Source of the DNA: Strigomonas culicis
Lineage: Eukaryota; Euglenozoa; Kinetoplastea; Trypanosomatida; Trypanosomatidae
Assembly: GCA_000482145.1 (NCBI GenBank)
Contig: AUXH01000347.1
Coordinates: 1 to 20,550 of the forward strand
Reading direction: 5' to 3'
Length of the DNA: 20,550 nt
Part shown: one piece after another, positions 1 to 7,187 of the stretch
Layout of the letters: every line of letters begins with the position of its first letter
Position numbering within the stretch: the stretch's first letter is position 1
Position numbers and translations under genes: made by a program
The notes under the pieces: generated by a model
What the model saw: only the letters and a program-made list of their open reading frames with translations
What the model was told of the DNA's origin: nothing
Databases searched by the model: none

Positions 1-369
1 AGAGAGAGAGAGAGAGAGGAAATGGGGAAAAAAAAGTCTAAATTCAATAAAGAGAGCAATGGTGCTATCAGACAATCATAGCCCTCTTCATTCAAAATAT
101 GTTAGTGAAAAACAATATTAGACGAAATATATACATAGTAATGGTATAATTCCAAGTGTTGTTTGCAATACCTGAATAGGTAGAATATGATAAGGAAAGG
201 AAAGAACAGTTTCTGTTTTCGTGAAATTGAAACTGGGGTTCGTTTTTTTTTTTTTTGTGCGTGTGTGTCGATAGTCTTTTCTTTTTGTCCTTTTGCGTAT
301 ATGTGTTTTTGTGTATATTTTTGTTTTTTAACGTTCGATAGGTATATACGTTTTTTCTTTTTGCAATTA
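1..369. other. Spacer downstream of adenylate kinase (probable 3' UTR)
   Basis: This AT-rich stretch lies 3' of the adenylate kinase stop codon on the minus strand and probably holds its 3' UTR. It starts with a short (AG)n microsatellite at 1-18 and contains T-runs around 243-256 and 325-360. I see no gene in it. A plus-strand reading frame that begins at 187 only gains length by running antisense through the kinase. Confidence 0.6.
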
Positions 370-1185
370 CTACATCAGCTGCACCTTCTTGAGGACGTCC
401 ACGACATCCTTGCCGACCTGATCCGGTGCACGGTTGGCGTCAATGGACACCAGGATGGGCTTGTAAAACTCACTCAGCTGCGTGACGCTGTTGTGATAGA
501 CGACGAGCCGCGGCTTCAGCACATCGGGCGTGTCATCCGCGCGCTGCTCGAGCCGCGCGAGCAGCTCTGGCTGGTCCGCCGGCGGCGGCTTGTACGTGAG
601 GTGGTAGATGTCGCCCGTGGCGGGGTCGACGCGGCGGCCGACGACGCGCTCCACGAGCACCTCATCCGGCACGCGCAGCACAAGGAACGCGTCCGGGATG
701 ACGCCGGCCGCGTCGAGCGCGAGAGCCTGCTCGCGCGTGCGGGGGAAGCCGTCGAGCAGCCAGCCGCACTGGCGGCAGTCGTCCTGCGCGAGGCGCTCCT
801 TCATCATGTCGCACATGACGCCGTCCGGCACCAGCTTGCCGGCCTGCATGTACGTCGCGGCCAGCTCGCCGAGCTCCGTCTTCGCCTTCACCTCCGCGCG
901 GAGGATGTCGCCGGAGGAGATGTGCACCGGCGCGTGGCCGAGGGCGTCCGTGTAGTACTGCTTGATGTTCTCGCACTGCGTGCCCTTGCCGCCGGCGGGC
1001 GGCCCCGCAATGATGATGTGGGGCGGGATGGGCGTCGCCGTGAAGGCGTGGAGGTACTCCGTCGGCTTCTCCGGCCGGTCCCGCAGCACGGCGCGCAGAA
1101 GCACCTCCAGGATCTCCGCCACGTGCTTGTCGTGGAGGTAGGCGTTTTCTTCCTCCGAGAGCGGAGGCTTTTGCGAGAAGCTCAT
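370..1185 (-). CDS. Adenylate kinase with N-terminal RIIa-like docking extension
   Basis: This 271-residue protein should catalyse ATP + AMP to 2 ADP. The P-loop is GPPAGGKGT (61-69), the AMP-binding segment SSGDILRAEVK (90-100) and the DGFPRT motif is at 145-150. A long-type LID starts at GRRVDPATGDIYH (183-195), and the arginine-rich segment RADDTPDVLKPRL (215-227) follows. Residues 15-50 form a short helical pair with the spacing of an RIIa/Dpy-30 dimerisation-docking motif, including RPEKPTEYL (37-45). In Trypanosoma brucei, adenylate kinases with N-terminal extensions are flagellar and the extension targets them. A flagellar or axonemal site is therefore likely here, by analogy. The start is the first ATG after the predicted splice acceptor at 1258-1259, giving a 5' UTR of about 72 nt with no upstream ATG. 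The C-terminus (VQLM) is not a glycosomal PTS1. This is the last gene of the cluster seen in the window. Confidence 0.95.
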   Translation of the reverse strand: MSFSQKPPLSEEENAYLHDKHVAEILEVLLRAVLRDRPEKPTEYLHAFTATPIPPHIIIAGPPAGGKGTQCENIKQYYTDALGHAPVHISSGDILRAEVKAKTELGELAATYMQAGKLVPDGVMCDMMKERLAQDDCRQCGWLLDGFPRTREQALALDAAGVIPDAFLVLRVPDEVLVERVVGRRVDPATGDIYHLTYKPPPADQPELLARLEQRADDTPDVLKPRLVVYHNSVTQLSEFYKPILVSIDANRAPDQVGKDVVDVLKKVQLM

Positions 1186-1671
1186 CGCGGGGTTTGGTTT
1201 TGTTTTGATGGGTTCTGTTTTGCTCGTATGGTCTCCGTATGTGAAACCCTATGACACCTATTCGGATGCAACGAGCGAAAGAGAGAGGGAAGGGAAGGTC
1301 AGCTATGCACACGCGCATACAACAGCAACATGCAAACGGAGAAGCATCCGTAGCAAGAAGTGAACCACAAACCTATACACACACACGCAGCCGCCAGCCG
1401 GTCGCCACGCCTGTCTATCCTGGAATAACAGCTGTGACCCTTTTTGATCACCGGAAAAGAAATGTCACCATCTTGCCATCGTGCATGCTATACGTTGTAT
1501 CGTAAACACATCCACTCAATCGTTGGCCCTTTGTTAATACAAAAAAAATGATAAAATGAAACAATAAATGAAGAAATGTATAATACACACACTGAAATCA
1601 GGATAATAATAACAAACATAACGGGAATCCTTAACGGCAGCAACTGGATACGGTACATGCGACCCTTCTAT
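1186..1671. other. Spacer between LRR gene and adenylate kinase
   Basis: This spacer of just under 500 bases should contain the 3' UTR of the LRR gene and the splice signal and 5' UTR of the kinase. It includes an A/T-rich patch near 1535-1620. Short open frames here (for example plus 1251-1505) show no conserved motif, and I see no gene. Confidence 0.6.
1258..1298 (-). promoter_or_regulatory. Predicted spliced-leader acceptor for adenylate kinase
   Basis: On the minus strand an uninterrupted 22-nt pyrimidine tract (complement of 1277-1298) is followed by the first AG at 1258-1259, 72 nt before the ATG. This is the usual trypanosomatid trans-splicing arrangement. Confidence 0.7.
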
Positions 1672-2817
1672 CTACTCGATCTCAAAGACATTTTCATAGG
1701 CATCCTCCTCGCTATGGACAGGCCTTGGGTGGTGCTGCGCGTAGTGCCCCTCTGTGAAGGTGACGGTCTGCAGAATGTGGCTGCCCTGCGGGGTCTCCTC
1801 ACCGCTGCTCTCTTCCTCGGACGCCTCCTCTTCTTCCTCTTCTTCCTCATCCGTCGCGTTGCCGGACTCCGCCCCCGTCTGCACATCACTCCGCAGCGCG
1901 ATGGGCGGCACCGGTGGTGCCGACGGCGGCGCCGACGGGACGCTGGGAGGCCCCCGCGCCCCCGGCGCGGCGGTGGTCGACAAGATGTCGGGGAAGGGCG
2001 GCGCGCCGACGGTGCCGCCGCTGTAGGTGGGCAGCGCCGCGGCCCCGTCGCGGCGCTGCTTCGGCGTCTCGTCATCCGTCAGCCTCGACGCGAAGCTGTC
2101 GAAGCCGCTGTGCTGCACCGTGTCGTCCGCGCTCTGGTCCTGTGACCGCGAGGCGGCGGTCGCGAGCGCGGTGCCGTGCGCCGCGATGGGCGGCCCGTCC
2201 AGCCACCGCGCCTGGCGCTCCTCGCGGCGGCGGATGGCGTCGCGGATGCGCTGCTCGACGCAGGCCTGCTGCCGCGCGCTCAGCAGCGTGCGCGCGAGCA
2301 CGACCTCGGCGATGTGGTTGTCGTGGCCCACGTGCGCCAGCCCCTCGCGCAGCCGCACGATCAGCGGCGCGCTGGCGCTGCTGGCGCCGCGGGGCGGCGG
2401 CGCGGCCGCGGCGCCGAGCGGCGGGAGGCCCTCCGCCATCTCCGCGAGGCACTTCGCGGCGCGGTAGGTGAAGGGGTTGTCCGAGAGATCGACCACGCGC
2501 AGCGCGGGGAAGGATGTGTAGAGGAGATGGCGCAGGGCGTAGACGGACTCGTTGCGCAGGCGGTTGCCGTTCAGCCGCAGCGTATGCAGTGTCTGACGGT
2601 TGAAGGAGAGCACTGGCAGCAGTGCCTGGAGGCCGCGCGGCCCGAGCAGGTTGCGGTCGAGCGCCATCTCCTGCAGCAGACCCGCCGCGCCGTCGCGGTC
2701 GGCCGCGCCGTCCGGCACTTCGTGGCGCAGCACCGCAAAGACGTTGAGCAGCGCGCTGTTGGGGTGCACCTGCAGTCGGGCACACGCCGACGTGTAAATA
2801 TCGTGTGAGGATGTCAT
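1672..2817 (-). CDS. Leucine-rich-repeat protein with acidic C-terminal tail
   Basis: This protein has 381 residues. Ribonuclease-inhibitor-like leucine-rich repeats are visible: LLGPRGLQALLPVL (57-70), LHTLRLNGNRL (77-87) with its helix to about 100, and LRVVDLSDNPF (106-116) with its helix to 130. A possible last repeat spans 153-177. A predicted helix rich in R, E and Q lies at 185-206. The rest is low complexity: a Pro/Ala segment (about 271-306), an acidic run (323-343, mostly Glu) and a short conserved-looking end. LRRs mediate protein-protein contacts, but no partner or enzymatic role can be read from the sequence. The frame stays open to a GTG at 2838, but the first in-frame ATG is at 2817 and I take that as the start. 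An AUG-UGA mini-uORF precedes it. Confidence 0.85.
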   Translation of the reverse strand: MTSSHDIYTSACARLQVHPNSALLNVFAVLRHEVPDGAADRDGAAGLLQEMALDRNLLGPRGLQALLPVLSFNRQTLHTLRLNGNRLRNESVYALRHLLYTSFPALRVVDLSDNPFTYRAAKCLAEMAEGLPPLGAAAAPPPRGASSASAPLIVRLREGLAHVGHDNHIAEVVLARTLLSARQQACVEQRIRDAIRRREERQARWLDGPPIAAHGTALATAASRSQDQSADDTVQHSGFDSFASRLTDDETPKQRRDGAAALPTYSGGTVGAPPFPDILSTTAAPGARGPPSVPSAPPSAPPVPPIALRSDVQTGAESGNATDEEEEEEEEASEEESSGEETPQGSHILQTVTFTEGHYAQHHPRPVHSEEDAYENVFEIE

Positions 2818-2834
2818 GTAGCGGACCGGGAATG

Positions 2835-2840
2835 TCACAT
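2835..2840 (-). promoter_or_regulatory. Start-stop upstream ORF (AUG-UGA) in LRR 5' UTR
   Basis: On the minus strand an ATG is followed directly by TGA, 17 nt upstream of the LRR ATG and inside the 5' UTR predicted from the acceptor at 2908-2909. Start-stop elements can stall initiating ribosomes and reduce downstream translation in other eukaryotes. That it acts here is inference. Confidence 0.5.
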
Positions 2841-2907
2841 ACAGATATGTGCGGGTGTACTTGGCTGGTATAGGTACTACGGTTCTTGTCTGCGCTAGTA
2901 CAGAAAC

Positions 2908-2940
2908 CTGAAAAGAGAGAAAAAAAAGAGGAGTATAGAG
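2908..2940 (-). promoter_or_regulatory. Predicted spliced-leader acceptor for LRR gene
   Basis: On the minus strand a pyrimidine tract CTTTTTTTTCTCTCTTTTC ends in AG at 2908-2909. More pyrimidine-rich DNA extends upstream to about 2985. The resulting 5' UTR is about 90 nt. This is one of the clearest acceptors in the window. Confidence 0.75.
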
Positions 2941-2993
2941 GATAATAGTAGGAAGAACAGAGTATAGAAGAAGAGGAAGAAGAGTATTTTAAT

Positions 2994-2995
2994 AC

Positions 2996-3026
<31 letters not shown>
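2994..3026. repeat. (AC)n microsatellite
   Basis: A dinucleotide AC repeat of about 33 bp with one interruption (a G near 3000) lies in the spacer upstream of the LRR splice acceptor. Confidence 0.9.
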
Positions 3027-3478
3027 ACCAAAAAAAGAAAAAAAGAATCAGTGAATAGAAGAACGCTAGCGATGAAGGAAATACAATGCTTCTCTTATGT
3101 TGACGCCTTTCTTTTTTCACCAGTTATTAAATAGGAAACACGAGTAGTGTAAAAACGTGTTTACTATACGGGCCAATAGAGTCGGGAGAGTGAATAAAAC
3201 AGGACAGAATGTGGCATAAGTCTTTTTTTTCTTCTTTCGTTTCCATTTACACATTAGAGAACCACTACGTGTTTCCTTTCATTTGTTTGTGTAGTTCCCT
3301 CTTCTTCTTCTTCGTGTGACTGTCGTCACACCAACCGCAGATCGTAATAACAGCATTCAAAAAGGACCACATAAACGAGCGCATGGAAAAGACACCGTAA
3401 AATAAACAAACAAAAAACAAACAACGAAGTCGCTCCTAAAAAAGGTGGAAACAGCAAGTGTTGGCCGCACACACAAAA

Positions 3479-3505
3479 CGTCCATATATAATATATATAT
3501 GGACG
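3479..3505. repeat. 12-bp inverted repeat (hairpin)
   Basis: The arms CGTCCATATATA (3479-3490) and TATATATGGACG (3494-3505) are perfectly complementary around a 3-nt loop. The site is in the probable 3' UTR of the PPR-like transcript. Confidence 0.85.
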
Positions 3506-3792
3506 AAAAATGAAAACGAAAACAGGTAAAGATGTGGTAGATATGAGTGTACATTAATGTGTGTGCGAATTTTGAAGCCAAATACACACGTACGCGCCTC
3601 TGTAAGTACACTACACTACACAGTATGACATAAGCGACGCCGTCGTGCATCAGCGATAGAGGAGATCCAATGCCTTGCTTCTTCAATAGCCTCCGTCAAG
3701 TAGTTCTTTTTTTTTTTTGATACTGTAAAAATAATAATAATAATTCTTATTATTTGTATGGCCCCGCCTACACGTCGTTGTGGAGGGGATCC

Positions 3793-6231
3793 TTACGCCT
3801 GCGGCACCTTCGAGTGCTTCTTCTCGAGAATACTGGCCGCGCGGAGGTGCTCGTTGAGGAGGAGATCCTTGTAGAAGTTGGCCACCGGCCGCTCCATGTT
3901 CATCTCGCGCAAGACGAAGCGGACGTAGAAGGAGAGGCCCCGCTTCGCCTCGAGCGCCTGCGGGTTCGCCCGCGAGCTGATGGCCTCCGTCTCCTTGGTG
4001 TAGATGCTGCTGCCGTCGTCGTAGGGGCCACTCCTCATGAGATCCGGGCACACAATGTCGGCGCTGCCTAGGATCTCGTCGATGTCCCACTCGCACCGCT
4101 CGAACTCCGCGACCAGGTCGAACTTGATGTGGCCGCGCCGCGCGTCGGCCTCGCGCAGCTGCATCAGCCGCGACTTGGTCAGCTCCGTGCGGAACATCTG
4201 ACAGATGCACAGCCCAATCGCGAAGACACCGAGCGCCCAGTCTAGCTGGCACGAGCGCATCGTCGCGGTCATGATGGACATGATGCTGCGGTCGTTGTCA
4301 TCCTGCGTCCCGGTCGACCACGGGATGTGGCGCAGCGCGGTGAACTGGTAGTACTGGTCCAGCAGGCTGCGGATGAAGTTCATGACGCGCGCGCGGTTGT
4401 GCCGGCGGACAAGGTAGTGCACGTAGGTGTGGCAGAGGTTGATGCGGAGCGCCTCCGCGGTCCGCTGCTGCTCTGCGGCGGACAGCAACGCGATGATGAC
4501 CTGCTCCATGACGCCGATGCCGTGCGGCCGGCTGTTCACCGTGTGCGACACGAGCTCCAGCGTCTTGTTGTCCGGTATGGAGCCGTAGGTGGAGAGCACG
4601 CGCAGCACGTAGGCAGCCTCCTTGTTCAGCGACGCGAGCCGCGACGGCGGGCCGCGGCTCTGGCGCTGGTCGTAGCCGCCACCGCCGCCGTTGCCGCGCC
4701 CGCGCTCGGGCTCCAGGCACTCGAGCAGCATGCCGCCGTCCGCACCGTGGTCGCTGCCCACGTCATCGCCGCCGTCGCTGTCCGCGTCCTCATCCTCGAG
4801 CAGCTCGCCGACGGAGGTGCCCTCGATGAAGCCGAGCATGGTGGCGCCGCCGGGGGCCTGCGTGCCGATCGGGACGGGCTTGTTCGCGGCGAGCAGTTCC
4901 TCGTGCTCGAGCTCCTCCTCGGTGCGCAGCAGCACCCTCCTGGGCTGGTAGGCGAGCGAGATGCTGAAGGGGTACACGAGGTCCTTCAGCGGCGTCGTGC
5001 CCTTGCAGCAGTGCAGCAGCAGCGCGTTGAGCAGCAGCGTATCGCCCTCCAGCGTCGTGCCCTCCACCTCCGCGCGGTGCACCCACTTCATCGCCTCCAG
5101 CAGCGGCAGGTTCGGGTCGTCCTCGAGCGACTCCATCAGCCGCTTCTCGAAGTACATGCGCTCGTTCTTCCGCTTCGAGGTCTCCTGCGGTGGCGTGGGG
5201 CTGCCGCTGCCCGGGTGCGGCGCCGGCGTCGCCGCACCGCCGGCGATCACCGTGTTGTTCTGGATCATGGAGAAGTGGATGTGCACGTAGTCCGGCACGT
5301 CCTGCTTGCAGAGCAGACGCAGCGAGGAGACCTCCGGCGTGATGCCGTAGTCCAGCATCAGCTCGTAGTAGTCCAGCACGGACTTTACCCGGGTCACCTT
5401 CTTGCAGTTGAAGAGCATCGCGAAGGGCCGGTTCGACATGGGCACGAAGCGGGCCGCCAGCATGCGCTCGAACACCTCCTCCGCGCCCTCCGGCTTCATG
5501 CACTTGACAAACTGCTTCTCGATGAGCTCCGCGCAGGGGACGCTGAGCGGCACCTCGTGCCCGCGTAGGAAGTCGAGCAAGTCGCTCAGCTCAGTGGCGG
5601 TCGCCTGCGGGTGCTTGTTCAGCGCGGCCATGATGACGTCGTTGGACAGCATGCCCTCCTTCGCCCGGCATAGCGACAGCAGCTCCAGCGCCGTCGTGCT
5701 CTCTTCCCGTATCGCGCGCAGATAGTCCGACGGCCGCTGGAAGATGGTCTCGAAGCTGTCGATGATCATGAAGTGCATCTCCTCCTCCTCCGGGCACGTC
5801 TCGACGGAGGCGAGGAGGCACATGCCCCACGCCACCTCCACGCGCTGCTCCAGCTCGTACGCCGCCTGGGCCGTCTCCGACACGGGCGACCGGTCGGCGC
5901 CGTCGCTCGCGGCGGCGCCGGCCTCGCCGATGGGCAGCACGGGGTGCAGCGCCATGGGGTCCTGGTAGGTCGGCAGCCCGGCCGACGGGTTGCGCGTCGG
6001 CTGCAGGCGCCGAGCGAGGTAGTCCGGGTCGAGCACGTTCACCTTCAGGTTGCGCAGCTCCAGCGTCGCGAAGTCTTCGCGGCAAGACAGCGCGATGCGC
6101 GCGAGCTCGTAGGTCGCCGAGGATGCCGTCAGGATGTCATAGTTCTGCAGGATGAGCGACTTTTCATTGTTACGATACGCAGTGGTGATGGTATAGAGAG
6201 TATCATTCAACGCTTTTGTTACCTCCTCCAT
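3793..6231 (-). CDS. Large PPR-like helical-repeat protein
   Basis: This 812-residue protein appears mostly alpha-helical. Residues about 249-309 look like tandem pentatricopeptide repeats: AEEVFERMLAARFVPMSN (250-267), then RVKSVLDYYELMLDYGITPE (281-300). Helical pairs elsewhere (183-226, 360-410, 535-690) could be degenerate repeats. Low-complexity inserts sit at 331-352 (Pro/Gly/Ser), 472-500 (acidic) and 510-528 (Gly/Arg). Trypanosomatids have many diverged PPR proteins, mostly mitochondrial RNA-binding or mitoribosomal. A mitochondrial RNA role is a family-based guess, and no clear presequence is visible. The ATG at 6231 is preferred. The frame stays open to an ATG at 6369, but that extension is UTR-like (Lys/Thr/Asn-rich, encoded by homopolymers) and would lie upstream of the closest AG. 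Confidence 0.8.
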   Translation of the reverse strand: MEEVTKALNDTLYTITTAYRNNEKSLILQNYDILTASSATYELARIALSCREDFATLELRNLKVNVLDPDYLARRLQPTRNPSAGLPTYQDPMALHPVLPIGEAGAAASDGADRSPVSETAQAAYELEQRVEVAWGMCLLASVETCPEEEEMHFMIIDSFETIFQRPSDYLRAIREESTTALELLSLCRAKEGMLSNDVIMAALNKHPQATATELSDLLDFLRGHEVPLSVPCAELIEKQFVKCMKPEGAEEVFERMLAARFVPMSNRPFAMLFNCKKVTRVKSVLDYYELMLDYGITPEVSSLRLLCKQDVPDYVHIHFSMIQNNTVIAGGAATPAPHPGSGSPTPPQETSKRKNERMYFEKRLMESLEDDPNLPLLEAMKWVHRAEVEGTTLEGDTLLLNALLLHCCKGTTPLKDLVYPFSISLAYQPRRVLLRTEEELEHEELLAANKPVPIGTQAPGGATMLGFIEGTSVGELLEDEDADSDGGDDVGSDHGADGGMLLECLEPERGRGNGGGGGYDQRQSRGPPSRLASLNKEAAYVLRVLSTYGSIPDNKTLELVSHTVNSRPHGIGVMEQVIIALLSAAEQQRTAEALRINLCHTYVHYLVRRHNRARVMNFIRSLLDQYYQFTALRHIPWSTGTQDDNDRSIMSIMTATMRSCQLDWALGVFAIGLCICQMFRTELTKSRLMQLREADARRGHIKFDLVAEFERCEWDIDEILGSADIVCPDLMRSGPYDDGSSIYTKETEAISSRANPQALEAKRGLSFYVRFVLREMNMERPVANFYKDLLLNEHLRAASILEKKHSKVPQA

Positions 6232-6247
6232 CCCACTCCTACTTGTC

Positions 6248-6256
6248 CTAAAAAAA
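6248..6256 (-). promoter_or_regulatory. Possible spliced-leader acceptor for PPR-like gene
   Basis: On the minus strand a short tract TTTTTTT followed by AG (6248-6249) lies 16 nt before the preferred ATG. The tract is brief. A stronger pyrimidine region exists farther upstream (complement of 6628-6660, next AG at 6603-6604). It would give a leader of about 370 nt and bring the in-frame ATG at 6369 into the transcript. Confidence 0.4.
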
Positions 6257-6815
6257 GTATTTTTTTTTTTGTTAGTTGTTGTTGTTGAATATTGATCGAT
6301 GTTATGACGTTTTTTTTTTAAGGATGTGTCCCCTTTTCTACTATAATTACTGTATACAATATACAACAACCACTGTATCTTAATTTAGAGTACCGTCTCC
6401 TCCTTGGTTTTGTTGTTCTTGTGGTTGTACCTGCTCTTATATATATATATCGATATATAGACGTTGCGTGTATGCCAGATATACAATAATAATAATAGTT
6501 TTTTCGCCACTCGTATCGGAAATACGCCCTTGACACACACAAAAAAGGAAATATAGTGCTATTGTAGTTCGTGTTTTTTGTAATTAGAAATTTGTTCGCA
6601 ATCTTACGGAAGTCGGAGGACGTATGTGTGACCGAGAAAGTGAAGAAGGAAAAGAGGAGCGCACGTGCAAGACAGATCCTTATCACCCACGCCTTTTTTT
6701 TTTGCCTACAGATTCTCTCTTAAAAAGGAACGGGAGCTTTACAGATTGCTTCGAGGTTCGTTCAATGGGCCTTTCTGTGCACTGATATGTTTATCTACAC
6801 ATAAATACATGTACA

Positions 6816-6839
6816 TATGGATGCATGTATGGATGCATT
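6816..6839. repeat. 12-bp tandem duplication
   Basis: Two adjacent 12-bp units (TATGGATGCATG, then TATGGATGCATT) differ only at the last base. They lie in the spacer and have no evident function. Confidence 0.8.
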
Positions 6840-7187
6840 TGTTTGTATGTTTGTTAGTATCGTACATACTTGCAACTATGCTACACATATAACCTCATTG
6901 GTTTTCTGGTTAAATGGATACAATCGAATATATACAGGAGAAGAGAACAAAGAGCAACTAAAAACAACAAGTATAGCGACACAGCATATAGTAGCAAGAA
7001 AAAGAAAACACCACCGATGGTAACAATGATAGAAAAGAAAAAGAAAAAAAAAGTGTCCCCGTCCACCTATGAATTATCGTTTTCTGTTTTCTTTTTACCG
7101 TAGGACGAAGCGCGTGGAAGCACTCCACCTCACCCGCACACATCGGCACAATCTACACTTTATTTACATTGGTATCCGCCCGTCAGA

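Larger units (their letters stand above)
2818..3792. other. Long spacer between PPR-like and LRR genes
   Basis: Nearly 1 kb without a convincing gene. It holds the LRR 5' UTR and acceptor, an (AC)n repeat, a 12-bp hairpin at 3479-3505 and A/T homopolymers. Much of 3030-3790 is probably the 3' UTR of the PPR-like gene. A 109-codon minus-strand frame at 3357-3686 is AT-rich, hydrophobic by composition and has no recognisable motif. Confidence 0.6.
6232..7187. other. Long spacer between MsrB-like and PPR-like genes
   Basis: About 950 bases of AT-rich DNA with no convincing gene. It contains a 16-bp AT-rich palindrome centred on ATCGAT (6444-6459), a two-copy 12-bp tandem repeat (6816-6839) and A-runs near 7030-7050. 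Short frames on both strands (up to 122 codons) are low complexity and look like chance. It probably comprises the 3' UTR of the MsrB-like gene and the 5' leader of the PPR-like gene. Confidence 0.6.

Noticed and set aside
3357..3686. A 109-codon minus-strand frame in the LRR/PPR spacer
   Set aside because: AT-rich composition unlike neighbouring genes, no motif, and it spans a hairpin and microsatellite-like DNA. It fits a 3' UTR better.
6232..6369. N-terminal extension of the PPR-like protein from an ATG at 6369
   Set aside because: The 46 extra residues come from A/T-rich repeats and resemble untranslated leader. Not fully excluded, because the splice site for this gene is uncertain.
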